A stretch of 64,000 bases of DNA from Sphingobium scionense (GCF_014197035.1 NZ_JACIEU010000015.1:78163-142162); one strand, 5' to 3'. Counted from the stretch's first letter, positions 47,841-57,857 are shown. A program made the numbers and translations. Notes: generated by a model not told the origin, from the sequence alone.

Positions 47841-49304
47841 ATGTCCACTTCCTTTCTTCGGCCTCCCTCGCTGCTGCGGCTGTTGGGCGCCTGGCGCGCC
47901 CAGGACAGTGCCGAGCCGGCCTATCGCCAATTGGCGCAGGCGCTGCGGATGCTGGTGCTGGACGGGCGGATCGGCCTCAATGTCCGGTTGCCGGGCGAAC
48001 GGGAACTGGCCGCCGCGCTGGGGCTCAGCCGCACGACCATCGCCGCCGCCTTCGACCGGCTGCGCGACGAGGGCTATCTGGAAAGCCGGCAGGGATCGGG
48101 CAGCGTCACCCGCCTGCCGCCCGGCCGGGTCGAGACCCCGACGCCCGACATCGACGGGGTGACCGGCGACAATCTGCTCAACTGGACCCATGCCGCGCTG
48201 CCGGCTGCGCCGGGCGTGGGCCTGGCCTATGCCCATGCGGTCGAGGCGCTGCCGGCCTATCTCGGCGACCTGGGCTATGATCCGCTCGGCCTGCCGGTGC
48301 TGCGCCGGGCGATCGCCGCCCATTATGAGCGGCGCGGCTGCCCGACCGATCCCGACCAGATCATGATCACCAACGGCGCGCAGCAGGGTTTCTCGCTGCT
48401 GCTGCAATGGCTGGCGGGGCCGGGTGATCGGGCGGTGATCGACCATCCCACCTATCATAATGCGATCCAGGCGTTGCAGCGGGCCAATGTCGTGCCGGTG
48501 CCGGTCGGCCTGCCGGTCCATGGCTGGGACATCGACGCGATGGACGCGGCCTTCCGCCAGACGGCGCCGCGCTTTGCCTATATCATCGCCGATTTCCACA
48601 ATCCCACCGGGCGCAGCATGGACCCGGCGACCCGTCGCGCGCTGGTGGCGGTGGCGATGCGCACCCACACGCCGCTGGTGATCGACGAGACGATGGTGGC
48701 GATGGGGCTCGATGGATCGCCGCCGCCGCCGGTCGCCTGCCATGATCCGTCCGGCCGCCATGTCATCACTTTGGGATCGGCCAGCAAGATCTTCTGGGGC
48801 GGGCTTCGGGTCGGCTGGATCCGGGCCGATCCGCAGACCGTGGCCGCGCTCGGCCGTATCCGCACGACGATGGACATGGCCAGCCCCGTGGTCGAGCAAT
48901 TGGCCGTGGCCCAGCTGATCGATGCGGACGAGGGGCTTGGCCCCCGCGCGGCGATGCTGCGCGACCGGCGCGACCATCTGCTGGCGCAACTGGAACGACA
49001 TCTGCCGCACTGGCGGGTGGAATCGCCGGCTGGCGGCCTGTCACTCTGGGCCGAACTGCCCCGGGCGGAGGCGAGTGCGCTGGCGGCTTTGGCCGGCAAT
49101 CATGGCGTGCGCATCGCCGCAGGTCCGCGCTTCGGCGTCAATGGCGCGTTCGAGCGGTTCCTGCGCCTGCCCTTCACCCTGCCAGAGGCACAGCTCGACA
49201 TGGGCGTTGCCCGGCTGGTGGAGGCTGACGCCCGGCTCCACGCCCGCACCCCGCGCGGCCGCGATCCGCTGGCCCTCGCCCTGGAGGCCGACCGATTGAT
49301 CTGA
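47841..49304 (+). CDS. MocR/PdxR-type transcription factor (GntR plus aminotransferase), YczR subgroup
   Basis: The protein has about 487 residues. The N-terminal GntR winged helix is at about 15-90 (AYRQLAQALRMLVLDGRIG, RLPGERELAAALGLSRTTI). The rest is a fold-type I aminotransferase-like domain with ITLGSASKIFWGGLRVGWIR, whose Lys should bind PLP, and DFHNPTGRSMD. Such proteins sense PLP or an adduct and regulate the divergent gene. The divergent neighbour is yczE, which makes a YczR-type regulator likely. It may also be autoregulated through the inverted repeat. Confidence 0.9.
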   Translation: MSTSFLRPPSLLRLLGAWRAQDSAEPAYRQLAQALRMLVLDGRIGLNVRLPGERELAAALGLSRTTIAAAFDRLRDEGYLESRQGSGSVTRLPPGRVETPTPDIDGVTGDNLLNWTHAALPAAPGVGLAYAHAVEALPAYLGDLGYDPLGLPVLRRAIAAHYERRGCPTDPDQIMITNGAQQGFSLLLQWLAGPGDRAVIDHPTYHNAIQALQRANVVPVPVGLPVHGWDIDAMDAAFRQTAPRFAYIIADFHNPTGRSMDPATRRALVAVAMRTHTPLVIDETMVAMGLDGSPPPPVACHDPSGRHVITLGSASKIFWGGLRVGWIRADPQTVAALGRIRTTMDMASPVVEQLAVAQLIDADEGLGPRAAMLRDRRDHLLAQLERHLPHWRVESPAGGLSLWAELPRAEASALAALAGNHGVRIAAGPRFGVNGAFERFLRLPFTLPEAQLDMGVARLVEADARLHARTPRGRDPLALALEADRLI

Positions 49305-49312
49305 CCCATAGA

Positions 49313-49349
49313 AAAAGGGCCGCGCGGATCATCACCACGCGGCCCTTTT
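49313..49349. terminator. Bidirectional terminator after the MocR gene
   Basis: AAAAGGGCCGCG (49313-49324) and CGCGGCCCTTTT (49338-49349) form a perfect 12-bp stem with A/T tracts on both sides. Confidence 0.75.
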
Positions 49350-49365
49350 CAATCGGCTTGGTCTC

Positions 49366-49415
49366 TAGGCCTTGATTCACGCTTCAGACCATTGGCCTGA
49401 AGCGATCAAGGTCTA
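49366..49415. repeat. Long imperfect hairpin downstream of ppa
   Basis: TAGGCCTTGAT (49366-49376) pairs with ATCAAGGTCTA (49405-49415) with one mismatch. Inside it, CGCTTCAG (49380-49387) pairs with CTGAAGCG (49397-49404). A 3-base bulge (TCA) lies on the left. No T tract follows. It looks like an intergenic repeat element or RNA structure rather than a normal terminator. Only one copy was seen here. Confidence 0.5.
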
Positions 49416-49427
49416 TGCCAAAAGGGC

Positions 49428-49970
49428 TCAGCCCTTCTTCTTCTCGGCCTGATAGCGTTCGATCGCTTCCAGCGTGATCTTGCGAGCGTCTTCCGCGCCG
49501 CCCCAGGTGCCGATGCGCACCCACTTGGTCTTTTCCAGATCCTTATAGTGGGTGAAGAAATGCTCGATCTGCTCCATCACGATGCCGGGCAGGTCGTCCT
49601 TCTCGTCCACATTGCTGTAGTAAGGGAAGGTCTTGTTGTCCGGCACGCAGACCAGCTTCTCGTCGCCGCCGGCTTCGTCTTCCAGGTTCAGCACGGCGAT
49701 CGGGCGCGCGCGCACGACCGAGCCGGGCACGAACGGCGAGCGGGCGATGACCAGCGCGTCGAGCGGATCGCCATCGGGCGACAGGGTGTGCGGCACGAAG
49801 CCGTAATTGGCCGGATAGCGCATCGGCGTGTGCAGGATGCGATCGACGAACAGGGCGCCCGACGCCTTGTCGAACTCATATTTTACGGGCTCGCCGCCGA
49901 CCGGCACCTCGATGATGACGTTCAGGCTGTTTGGCGGATCGTCGCCGACGGGGATCAGGTCAATGTTCAT
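49428..49970 (-). CDS. ppa: Inorganic pyrophosphatase (family I)
   Basis: The protein has 180 residues from the ATG at 49970. It has the family I signatures GALFVDRILHTPMRYPANYGF, GDPLDALV and KLVCVPDN plus DEKDDLPGI; these Asp residues bind magnesium. The ATG lies in a short Pro/Thr-poor start MNIDLIPVGDDPPNSLNVII. It hydrolyses pyrophosphate from biosynthesis. It follows the M61 peptidase gene on the same strand after 37 bases. Confidence 0.97.
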   Translation of the reverse strand: MNIDLIPVGDDPPNSLNVIIEVPVGGEPVKYEFDKASGALFVDRILHTPMRYPANYGFVPHTLSPDGDPLDALVIARSPFVPGSVVRARPIAVLNLEDEAGGDEKLVCVPDNKTFPYYSNVDEKDDLPGIVMEQIEHFFTHYKDLEKTKWVRIGTWGGAEDARKITLEAIERYQAEKKKG

Positions 49971-50007
49971 GCATCTTCGCCTTTTACATGCGGTTGCTTG
50001 GAAATCT

Positions 50008-51939
50008 TCAGGTGCGCGGTTGCAGCAGCTTGTCGAGGCTGCCTTCGCCGGTGCCGGTCTTTTCGAGGTGCGGATAGCGCAGGCCATCCGAATAAGCGAG
50101 GGTCAGGGTACGATAATATTTGTCCTGCTTTAGGATAAGCTGGATCGGCTTCTTCGCGTCCTTAGCCTCGGTCAGCGCCGTCTTGAATGCGTCGCCCGAA
50201 TATTCATTGCCGTTCACCGCAATAATCTTCGATCCTACCGCAAGACCAGCCTTGAACGCCGCGCTGTTCCAGATCACCGCCGCGATATCGCCGTCATTCT
50301 TGACCGTCAGGCCCACGCCAAAGCTCTGATCGACTGTCTTCTGCGCGCCTTCGGCTGCCTTGGTGATGGCATTGGGCGTATCGGTATAGACCAGCTTGTA
50401 GCCGCCAAGGGTGAAGCCGCCCTTGGGCGTTTCCGTGGTGGGGCTGTCGACATATTTGTGGAACAGGCCGGCCCAGTCATAGGGGGCGAGGCGGTTCAGC
50501 GTGTCGATCACGTCCTGGCGATCATAGACGACCTGGCCCCAGTCGCCCGGCTTGATGCCGAAAAAGGCCTTGGCGAAGTCGTCGATGCCCTTGGCGCCCT
50601 TGCTCTGCTGGCGCAGGATGCCGTCGACTTCCAGCCAGATCATCAGGCCTTCATTATAATAATCTTCCGACCGCTGCCAGTTGGACCAGCCCTTGGGGCG
50701 GCGGGCCGAGATGATCGGGTCATGCGTCGTGTCTTCCATCGGCCGCCATTCGCGACCGCGCGTGGTGTCCAGCTTCGCGGCGATCTGGGCATAGGCGTCC
50801 AGCGTTTCCTGCTTGGAGAACATGCCCGAACGCGCGCCCAGCACATAACCCCAGAACTGGGTCTGGCCTTCATAGACCCACAGCAGATTATCCTGCATCG
50901 GCACGTCGAAATTGGGCGTCCACAACAGGTCGGGGCGGCGGAACTTGCCGTCCCAGCTATGGGTGAATTCATGCGGCAGCAGGTTGCGGTCGAGCAGCGC
51001 CTCGCCCGAATCCCACTTCTTGAAATAGCCCGGCTCGACCTGATTCTCGGACGAGCGATGATGCTCCAGGCCAATGCCGCCCATCTCGTCGGTGATCGAC
51101 AGCAGGAAATCATAATGGTCGAAATGATAGGTGCCGAACGCGGCGCCGGCCTCGGCGACCAGCTTCTGGTGCTTGGCGATCTGGTCGGTGTTGAACACCA
51201 GCTCGTCGGCATCATCGGCAACGATGTTCAGCGTGACATTATGGCCCAGGTCGACCGCCTTGAAATGGGTGCCGGCAAAGACGGGCGAGTCCTGCAGCGC
51301 CTCATAGTCGATCACGTCATAGGCGATGGTGTCGCCCGTCCGCTTGCCGCGCAATGCGGTCGCCGCCTGCCAGCCGGTGGGATAGGTCACATTGGCCTGC
51401 ACCGGGATCTGGCGGCTATAATAGCCGGCCGGGTAGAGCGAGACATCTTCCCACTGGATATTCTGCATCTTGGGCGTCACGACGACGCGGCCCTGGTTGG
51501 TCGCGGTCGCCGACAGGAACTGGAACTGTGCCACGACCTGCTTGGTGCCGGCCGGCACGTCGATCTCGAACGCATAGACGTTGAGCGGATTGCGCTTCCA
51601 GCTGATCGGCTTGCCATCGGCGGTGAAGGTCAGGCCGGTCAACTTCTCGATCGGGCCGCGCGCGGCATGGTTGCCGGGCAGCCATTCGGGCATCAGCAGT
51701 GTCATCGGGCCGCTCGACGCGACGGGAATGGTTTCCTTCACGCGGAAGATGCGCTGCACCGTGTCGGTGGCGTCGACGTCAAGGCGGATCGTGCCGCCCG
51801 GATAGGGGACATCCTTGGGCATCGGCTTGGCGCTGTCGACGGGCAGGGCGGTCGGCTTGGAACGGAGGACATCCTGCGCCAGCAACGGGCTGGCAATCGC
51901 GGTCGAAAGGCAAAGGGCGGCAGCAAGGCTGCGGATCAT
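50008..51939 (-). CDS. M61 family (glycyl aminopeptidase-type) metallopeptidase with PDZ domain
   Basis: The protein has 643 residues. A signal peptide (SLAAALCLSTAIASPLLAQ) precedes the M61 catalytic part with LLPHEFTHSWDGKFRRP (HExxH zinc site). The C-terminal PDZ-like domain reads FGVGLTVKNDGDIAAVIWNS and GSKIIAVNGN. It is a secreted or periplasmic peptidase. It is divergent from the alginate-export-type gene and upstream of ppa. Confidence 0.92.
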   Translation of the reverse strand: MIRSLAAALCLSTAIASPLLAQDVLRSKPTALPVDSAKPMPKDVPYPGGTIRLDVDATDTVQRIFRVKETIPVASSGPMTLLMPEWLPGNHAARGPIEKLTGLTFTADGKPISWKRNPLNVYAFEIDVPAGTKQVVAQFQFLSATATNQGRVVVTPKMQNIQWEDVSLYPAGYYSRQIPVQANVTYPTGWQAATALRGKRTGDTIAYDVIDYEALQDSPVFAGTHFKAVDLGHNVTLNIVADDADELVFNTDQIAKHQKLVAEAGAAFGTYHFDHYDFLLSITDEMGGIGLEHHRSSENQVEPGYFKKWDSGEALLDRNLLPHEFTHSWDGKFRRPDLLWTPNFDVPMQDNLLWVYEGQTQFWGYVLGARSGMFSKQETLDAYAQIAAKLDTTRGREWRPMEDTTHDPIISARRPKGWSNWQRSEDYYNEGLMIWLEVDGILRQQSKGAKGIDDFAKAFFGIKPGDWGQVVYDRQDVIDTLNRLAPYDWAGLFHKYVDSPTTETPKGGFTLGGYKLVYTDTPNAITKAAEGAQKTVDQSFGVGLTVKNDGDIAAVIWNSAAFKAGLAVGSKIIAVNGNEYSGDAFKTALTEAKDAKKPIQLILKQDKYYRTLTLAYSDGLRYPHLEKTGTGEGSLDKLLQPRT

Positions 51940-52022
51940 GACGGTCTCCAGAAAAGGAACGCGGGCCGGACGGCCCTGTCTGGCCCAAACATGGCGTCAT
52001 GAAAGGCGCGCGTCCACCCCCA

Positions 52023-52067
52023 GATGCGCCGGATGTGCCGGATGCGCCGGATGTGAAGGGGGGGGGG
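52023..52067 (+). repeat. 9-base tandem repeats followed by a run of ten G
   Basis: GATGCGCCG, GATGTGCCG, GATGCGCCG and GATGTGAAG follow each other without gaps at 52023-52058. The next bases form a run of ten G (52058-52067). This lies in the 248-base gap between the M61 and alginate-export genes and could vary by replication slippage. Confidence 0.75.
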
Positions 52068-52187
52068 CTTGATCGCGCGCCTTGTTACGGTCATGGAAGG
52101 AAGATCGGGATCAGCGCCTTCCCGATCAGCGCATCCGCGCCAAAGGCAGCCTCGCAGATCCGCCGTCGGCGGACCAGGGAGTTGTGC

Positions 52188-53528
52188 GTGGATCGTCTGG
52201 CCTTTCATCTTCTACCGTTCATGTTTTTTGGCTGTTGTCCCGATACGGCCAGCGCTCAGGCAGATGGCTTGTCGCTCTCCGGCAATGCGCGCATCCGCTA
52301 TGAGATATTGGATGGCCAGGCACGGGCGGGTCTGCCGGGGGACATCGATCTGGTCAGCCTGCGCACGGTGCTGGCGGCCGAATATCGCACCGGCCCGGTG
52401 CGACTGGTTGCCGAATTATGGGACAGCCGGGCCTGGGGGGGCGATGCCGGTGACGGGATCGGCACGGGGGAGGTCAACACGATCGAGCCGGTGCAGGCCT
52501 ATGTCGCCGCCGATCTTGGCCCGTTGCTGGGGCAAGGCAGCAAGGCGTCGGTCCAGGTCGGGCGCTTCACCCTCAATCTGGGATCGCGGCGTCTGATCGC
52601 GGCGGATGATTATCGCAACACGACCAACGGCTATACCGGCGTGAAGATCGACCTGGCGTCGGCCCAGGGTGGGACCGCCAGCCTCATCTATGTGCTGCCG
52701 CAGATGCGCCGGCCCGATGACGAGGCGTCGGTGCTCGACAATCGCGCCGCGCTCGACCGGGAAAGCTTCGACCTTCAGCTTTGGGGTGGTTATGCCGCGC
52801 AAGCGATCGGGCGCCGCACGATCGCGGAGCTGGGCTATTTCCACCTGCTGGAACGGGACACGCCCGGCCGGCCGACGCGTAACCGCGACCTGCACAATGT
52901 CAGCCTGCGGCTGATGCGCGCGCCGGCCTCCGCGCGGCTGGATTATGAGGTGGAGGGCATCTGGCAGATGGGAACGATCCGTTCCTCGACCGCTGTGGCC
53001 GCGCCGGAACAGGATGTGGCGGCCTGGTTCGTCCATGCCGATGTTGGATATAGTTGGCCCGGACCGCTCAAGCCCCGCCTGTCGGTGGAGTTCGATTATG
53101 CCAGCGGCGACCGGCGGGGTGGTTCCTATGGCCGGTTCGACACGCTGTTCGGCATGCGCCGCGCCGATTTCGTGCCGGCCGGGATTTTCGCCCAGACCGG
53201 TCGCGCCAACATCCTGACCCCGGGCCTGCGGGTCGAAATGACGCCGGGCAGGCGGCTGGACCTGTTTGCCAACTGGCATCCGATGTGGCTGGCGTCGCGC
53301 ACCGATGCCTTTGCCACCACCGGCGTGCGTGATGCGACCGGGCGGTCGGGTCGCTTTGCCGGCCATATGGTCGATGGCCGGCTGCGCTGGTGGATGTTGC
53401 CCGACAAGATACGGCTGGAACTGAACGCCAATTGGCTGGCCAAGGGCCATTTCCTGCGGATGGCGCCCAATGCGCCGGCGGGTCGCAATGTGCGCTATCT
53501 CTCGATCGCGCTGTCGAGCCAGTTCTAG
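52188..53528 (+). CDS. Alginate export (AlgE-type) outer-membrane porin
   Basis: The protein has 446 residues from the GTG at 52188, after AGGGAG. The signal peptide ends CCPDTASAQA. The mature part is a beta-barrel of the alginate-export family: SLSGNARIRYEILDGQARAG, VGRFTLNLGSRRLIAADDYR, and a last strand YLSIALSSQF ending in Phe. No alginate genes lie near, so the real substrate may be another organic anion. The frame extends upstream to an ATG at 51999, but that part is the tandem repeat. Confidence 0.82.
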   Translation: MDRLAFHLLPFMFFGCCPDTASAQADGLSLSGNARIRYEILDGQARAGLPGDIDLVSLRTVLAAEYRTGPVRLVAELWDSRAWGGDAGDGIGTGEVNTIEPVQAYVAADLGPLLGQGSKASVQVGRFTLNLGSRRLIAADDYRNTTNGYTGVKIDLASAQGGTASLIYVLPQMRRPDDEASVLDNRAALDRESFDLQLWGGYAAQAIGRRTIAELGYFHLLERDTPGRPTRNRDLHNVSLRLMRAPASARLDYEVEGIWQMGTIRSSTAVAAPEQDVAAWFVHADVGYSWPGPLKPRLSVEFDYASGDRRGGSYGRFDTLFGMRRADFVPAGIFAQTGRANILTPGLRVEMTPGRRLDLFANWHPMWLASRTDAFATTGVRDATGRSGRFAGHMVDGRLRWWMLPDKIRLELNANWLAKGHFLRMAPNAPAGRNVRYLSIALSSQF

Positions 53529-53580
53529 CTGCAAAAAGCGCGTTTCCTTGGGCCGCGATTACAGTTAAAGGCGCTGCCCC

Positions 53581-54843
53581 ATGGCGAAGATCGAAACGCC
53601 GCGCCCGGTGCGCGGAACGCAGGACATGTTGGGCGGCACGGCGGAGGCGTTCCAGGAACGCTTCGCCCATGTCGTCGCCACCTTTGACCGGGTGCGCAAA
53701 CTCTATGGATTCCAGCGGGTGGAAGTGCCCGTCTTTGAATCGACCGCGGTGTTCGCCCGTTCGCTGGGCGAAAGCACCGACGTCGTGTCGAAGGAAATGT
53801 ACACGTTCGAGGATCGCGGCGGCGACAGCATCACCCTGCGCCCCGAATTCACCGCCGGCATTTCGCGCGCCTATATTACCGAGGGCTGGCAGCAATATGC
53901 GCCCCTGAAGGTCGCGACCCATGGTCCGCTGTTCCGCTATGAGCGCCCGCAAAAGGGTCGCTTCCGCCAGTTCCACCAGCTCGACGCCGAAATCCTGGGC
54001 GCGGGCGAGCCGGCGGCCGATGTCGAGCTGCTGGTGCTGGCCGACCAGCTGCTGCGCGAACTGGGCGTGTCGGAAGGCGTGACCCTCAACCTCAACACGC
54101 TGGGCGACGCGGAAAGCCGCGAAGCCTGGCGCGCCGCGCTGATCGCTCATTTCGAGGCGCATCGTGGCGAGCTGTCGGAAGAAAGCATCGACCGGCTGGC
54201 AAAGAATCCGCTGCGCATCCTCGACTCCAAGGATCCGCGCGACCGCCCGATCGCCGACAGCGCACCGGACATCGACGCCTATCTGACCGACGAGGCGCGC
54301 AGCTTCTTCGACAAGGTGACGAGCGGCCTCGACGCCGCCGGTGTCGCCTGGGAACGCAATTCGCGGCTGGTGCGCGGGCTCGATTATTATCGCCACACCG
54401 CGTTCGAGTTCATCACCGACCGGCTGGGCGCGCAGGGCACGGTGCTGGGTGGCGGTCGCTATGACGGCCTGATCGAAAATCTGGGCGGTCCGTCGACCCC
54501 GGCGGTCGGCTGGGCGGCGGGGATCGAACGGCTGGCGATGTTGATCGACCAGCCGGCGATTGACAAGCCGCAGGTCGTGCTGATCCCGATGGGCGAGGCG
54601 GCCGAGGCGAAGGCGACCGGCATCATCGCCGATCTGCGCCGCGCCGGCATCGCCTGCGACATGGGCTATCGCGGCAACATGAAGAAGCGGATGCAGCGCG
54701 CCAATGCGTCTGGCGCTGCCTGGGCCATCATCCTTGGCGACGATGAACTGACACGGGGCGAGGCGGCGGTCCGCAACCTTGGCACTGGTGAGCAGCAGGC
54801 GGTTGCACTGGATGCGCTGATCGGCACGGTGACGGCGCTCTGA
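53581..54843 (+). CDS. hisS: Histidyl-tRNA synthetase
   Basis: The protein has 420 residues, full length. Class II motif 2 is [18 protein letters not shown]. HisA-type signature [13 protein letters not shown] and the class II motif [14 protein letters not shown] are present. The C-terminal anticodon-binding domain reads [14 protein letters not shown] and [17 protein letters not shown]. It begins the hisS-prfA-prmC group with one-base or ATGA-type overlaps. Confidence 0.97.
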   Translation: MAKIETPRPVRGTQDMLGGTAEAFQERFAHVVATFDRVRKLYGFQRVEVPVFESTAVFARSLGESTDVVSKEMYTFEDRGGDSITLRPEFTAGISRAYITEGWQQYAPLKVATHGPLFRYERPQKGRFRQFHQLDAEILGAGEPAADVELLVLADQLLRELGVSEGVTLNLNTLGDAESREAWRAALIAHFEAHRGELSEESIDRLAKNPLRILDSKDPRDRPIADSAPDIDAYLTDEARSFFDKVTSGLDAAGVAWERNSRLVRGLDYYRHTAFEFITDRLGAQGTVLGGGRYDGLIENLGGPSTPAVGWAAGIERLAMLIDQPAIDKPQVVLIPMGEAAEAKATGIIADLRRAGIACDMGYRGNMKKRMQRANASGAAWAIILGDDELTRGEAAVRNLGTGEQQAVALDALIGTVTAL

Positions 54844-55934
54844 TGCACATCTCCGCCGAACGCATCGCGCAGATCGAGGCGCGCCGGGACGAGGTGCAGG
54901 CGTCGATGACGCGCGCCGATCTCGCGCCCGATGCGTTCGTGAAACTGTCCAAGGAATATGCCGAGATCGAGCCGGTGGCGCGGGCCGCGCATGAAGTGCG
55001 CCGGCTGCGCCAGGAGTTGCGCGCGCTCGAACAGATGGCCGGCGGCGAGGAAAGCGACGCCGATCCGCTGATGCGCGAAATGGCGCAGGAGGAAATGCAG
55101 CTCCTCAAGGGGCAGTTGCCCGATGCCGAGCGCGCGCTGGCGTTGCAGCTGCTGCCCAAGGATTCGGCCGATGCCCGCCCGGCGATGCTGGAAATCCGCG
55201 CCGGCACCGGCGGCGACGAGGCGGCTTTGTTCGCCGGCGACCTGTTCCGCATGTATCAGCGCTACGCCGATACCCAAGGCTGGAAGATGGAGATGCTCTC
55301 CGCCAACGCTTCGGAACAGGGCGGCTTCAAGGAAGTGGTGGCCAGCATCAACGGCACCGGCGTCTTCGCCAAGCTGAAGTTCGAGAGCGGCGTGCATCGC
55401 GTCCAGCGCGTGCCGGTCACCGAAAGTGGCGGCCGCATCCATACCAGCGCCGCGACCGTGGCGATCCTGCCCGAGCCGGAGGAGGTCGACGTCCAGATCG
55501 CCGACTCCGACCTCAAGATCGACATCTACCGCGCATCGGGCGCCGGCGGCCAGCACGTCAACACCACCGATTCCGCGGTGCGCATCACCCATTTGCCGAC
55601 CGGCATCGTCGTCACGCAGCAGGACGAGCGATCGCAGCACAAGAACAAGGCCAAGGCGATGCAGGTGCTGCGCGCCCGCATCTATGAGGCGGAACGCGAG
55701 CGCACCCAGAGCGAACAGGCCGGCGCGCGCAAGGCGATGGTCGGATCGGGCGACCGGTCCGAGCGTATCCGCACCTATAATTTCCCGCAGGGGCGCGTGA
55801 CCGATCATCGCATCAACCTGACCCTGCACCGCCTGCCGGAGATTCTCGAAGGACCGGGCCTTGCCGAAGTGATCGACGCGCTGGTGGCCGAGGATGAGGC
55901 CGCGCGCCTTGCCCAGCTGGACGGGGTGGCGTGA
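54843..55934 (+). CDS. prfA: Peptide chain release factor 1
   Basis: The protein has 363 residues. It contains the catalytic GGQ loop ([18 protein letters not shown]) and the N-terminal helical part; the sequence [17 protein letters not shown] identifies it as RF1 or RF2, and its position before prmC fits RF1. It reads UAA and UAG stop codons. The ATG overlaps the hisS stop by one base (TGATG), and its end overlaps prmC. Confidence 0.96.
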   Translation: MHISAERIAQIEARRDEVQASMTRADLAPDAFVKLSKEYAEIEPVARAAHEVRRLRQELRALEQMAGGEESDADPLMREMAQEEMQLLKGQLPDAERALALQLLPKDSADARPAMLEIRAGTGGDEAALFAGDLFRMYQRYADTQGWKMEMLSANASEQGGFKEVVASINGTGVFAKLKFESGVHRVQRVPVTESGGRIHTSAATVAILPEPEEVDVQIADSDLKIDIYRASGAGGQHVNTTDSAVRITHLPTGIVVTQQDERSQHKNKAKAMQVLRARIYEAERERTQSEQAGARKAMVGSGDRSERIRTYNFPQGRVTDHRINLTLHRLPEILEGPGLAEVIDALVAEDEAARLAQLDGVA

Positions 55935-56749
55935 GCGTCGCCGATGCGCTGCGCGACGCCACTGTCACCTTAAGCGCGATCAGCGACACCCCTCGGCTCG
56001 ACGCCGAACTGCTGATGGCCCATGCATTGGGCATCGGCCGCAACGACCTGTTGCTGCGTCAGCGCGATCTGTCCGTTCCTGTCACTTTCGCTGTCCATAT
56101 GCAGCAACGGCTGGCCGGCGCACCGATCGCCCATATCGTCGGCAGTCGCGATTTCTGGACGATCAGCCTGGCCGTGACCCCCGATGTGCTGATCCCGCGC
56201 CCGGACAGCGAGACGCTGATCGAGGCGGCGGTCGACCATTTCCGCGACCGCGCACCCGCGACCATGCTGGACCTTGGCACCGGATCGGGCGCGTTGCTGC
56301 TTGCCGCGCTCGACCAGTGGCCCGGTGCGCACGGGCTGGGCATCGACGCCTCGGTGGCGGCGCTGGCAGTGGCGCAGGACAATGCCGACCGGCTGGGCAT
56401 GGGGAAGCGCGCGCGTTTCCAGCTGGGCGATTGGGCGGCGGGCGTGACCGGGCCGTTCGACCTGCTGCTGATCAACCCGCCCTATATCGCGCTCGCCGCG
56501 CCGCTCGCTGGCGATGTGCTGCATGATCCCGCCAGCGCGCTGTTCGCCGGGGTGGAGGGGCTGGACGATTATCGCCGCATCGCGCCGCAACTGCCAGCGC
56601 TGATCGCGCCGGGCGGCATGGCCGCGATCGAGATCGGCTATGACCAGGGGGAAAGCGTGTCGGCGCTGCTGCGTGCGCAGGGGCTTGCGGTCGCCCTGCG
56701 CCGGGATCTCGCTGGCCATGATCGTTGTCTGATTGCGACGCCGGTCTGA
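55931..56749 (+). CDS. prmC: Release factor glutamine methyltransferase
   Basis: The protein has 272 residues from the GTG at 55931, overlapping the prfA stop. It has the SAM motif [14 protein letters not shown] and the catalytic motif NPPYIA. It methylates the Gln of the RF1 GGQ loop, so the enzyme and its substrate are next to each other. The name HemK is a historical synonym. Confidence 0.95.
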   Translation: MSVADALRDATVTLSAISDTPRLDAELLMAHALGIGRNDLLLRQRDLSVPVTFAVHMQQRLAGAPIAHIVGSRDFWTISLAVTPDVLIPRPDSETLIEAAVDHFRDRAPATMLDLGTGSGALLLAALDQWPGAHGLGIDASVAALAVAQDNADRLGMGKRARFQLGDWAAGVTGPFDLLLINPPYIALAAPLAGDVLHDPASALFAGVEGLDDYRRIAPQLPALIAPGGMAAIEIGYDQGESVSALLRAQGLAVALRRDLAGHDRCLIATPV

Positions 56750-57062
56750 AACCAAGGCTGGATTTCATGCCGCCACAGCGAAAATTGCTTGGTTTATGGT
56801 GTGAAAGCCACTACATCAGCATCAGGAACGGCGCCGATCTGGTGACATGGCCTTGTCAGGTCATTGATAGATAAGGCGGTTTTCCTGCTCCTGAAAGTCA
56901 AGACGGCGCTGCTGCGCAGGCGCCTCTGGCGGCTGAGGGCGTGAGTCTGAAACGCTCATGCCTTGCGGAGCCGTATCCGGCCCAAGGAAGGGCGGTGCTT
57001 GGGGATGGCAACTGAACAGTGTTTTCAGTGAATATTATCATAGCGAACGCAAGGATCATGTC
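56750..57062 (+). other. 313-base gap before the DUF4167 gene
   Basis: No gene is recognised. AAACCAAG (56749-56756) and CTTGGTTT (56788-56795) form a long-range 8-bp inverted repeat just after prmC. The rest holds no obvious repeat or RNA gene; a promoter candidate near its right end is listed separately. Confidence 0.4.
57013..57041 (+). promoter_or_regulatory. Candidate promoter for the DUF4167 gene
   Basis: TGAACA (57013-57018) and TATCAT (57036-57041) are separated by 17 bases. The leader would be short but still includes AAGGA before the TTG start. Confidence 0.35.
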
Positions 57063-57857
57063 TTGATCAACAACCGGCAGGCCGGTCGCCGCAATCGCGG
57101 CCGGAACAATAACAATAACGGACGTCCCAATGGCGGTAGCCGCGGCGGTGGCGATAATGGCAACCGTATCGACAACCGCGCCCGCGGCAATGCGGCCCAG
57201 CTTCTTGAGAAATACAAGAATATGGCGCGCGATGCCCAGATGGCCGGCGACCGTGTGAACGCCGAATATTATCTGCAGTTCGCCGATCATTATTTCCGCG
57301 TGCTGGCCGACAACCGCTCGCGCCAGGAGGAGCAGCAACAGCGCTTCCGCCGGAATGACGAGAATTTCGACGACGAGGGCGACGAGTTCGACGGCAACGA
57401 GGACGGCGCCGAAGAGGGCCGCACCGAACAGCCCGAACGCGCCGAGCGCGATTATGACCGTCGCGAGCCGCGTGGCGAGCGCCAGGATCGCGCTGACCGT
57501 GGGGATCGCCCGGATCGGGGCGACCGCGGGGATCGCAATGACCGGGGTGACCGCAATCGTCGCGACCGCAATCGTCGTGACCGGCCGGTGGCCGAGGAAG
57601 GTGCCGAGCAGCAGCCGGTTATAGCCGAACAGCCGGTCGAGGCCGCAGCCGAACCGGCCGCCGAAGCGCCCAAGCCGCGCCGCGGCCGTCCGCGCAAGGC
57701 CGATGCCGCACCGGCCGAAGCGAGCGAAGGTCTGGATGTCAGCATCCTGCCGCCCTCGATCGCCCGCGCCGATAATGACAGCGAAGCGGAAGTGACTGAG
57801 GAGGCGCCCCGCAAGCGCACCCGTCGTGCCCGTCCGGCAACCGAAGCCGCCGAATAA
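57063..57857 (+). CDS. DUF4167 family protein, low-complexity
   Basis: The protein has about 264 residues from a TTG at 57063, chosen because the family begins (M/L)INNRQ-G-RR and AAGGA lies 8-9 bases upstream. The helical conserved part is GNAAQLLEKYKNMARDAQMA, DRVNAEYYLQFADHYFRVLA. The rest is Arg/Asp repeat-rich (ERDYDRREPRGER, then GDRPDRGDRGDRNDR) and has an RGRPRK AT-hook-like motif. DUF4167 proteins probably bind nucleic acid. It follows prfA-prmC in related genomes. Confidence 0.82.
   Translation: MINNRQAGRRNRGRNNNNNGRPNGGSRGGGDNGNRIDNRARGNAAQLLEKYKNMARDAQMAGDRVNAEYYLQFADHYFRVLADNRSRQEEQQQRFRRNDENFDDEGDEFDGNEDGAEEGRTEQPERAERDYDRREPRGERQDRADRGDRPDRGDRGDRNDRGDRNRRDRNRRDRPVAEEGAEQQPVIAEQPVEAAAEPAAEAPKPRRGRPRKADAAPAEASEGLDVSILPPSIARADNDSEAEVTEEAPRKRTRRARPATEAAE

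Noticed and set aside
51999..52187. ATG at 51999 as the start of the porin gene
   Set aside because: The extra 63 residues are the translated tandem repeat and poly-Gly run. They would precede, and hide, the signal peptide starting at 52188.
57460..57590. Short repeated units in the DUF4167 gene resembling a CRISPR or tandem array
   Set aside because: They encode an Arg/Asp-rich coding stretch of variable unit length. There are no constant spacers, and the frame is open throughout.
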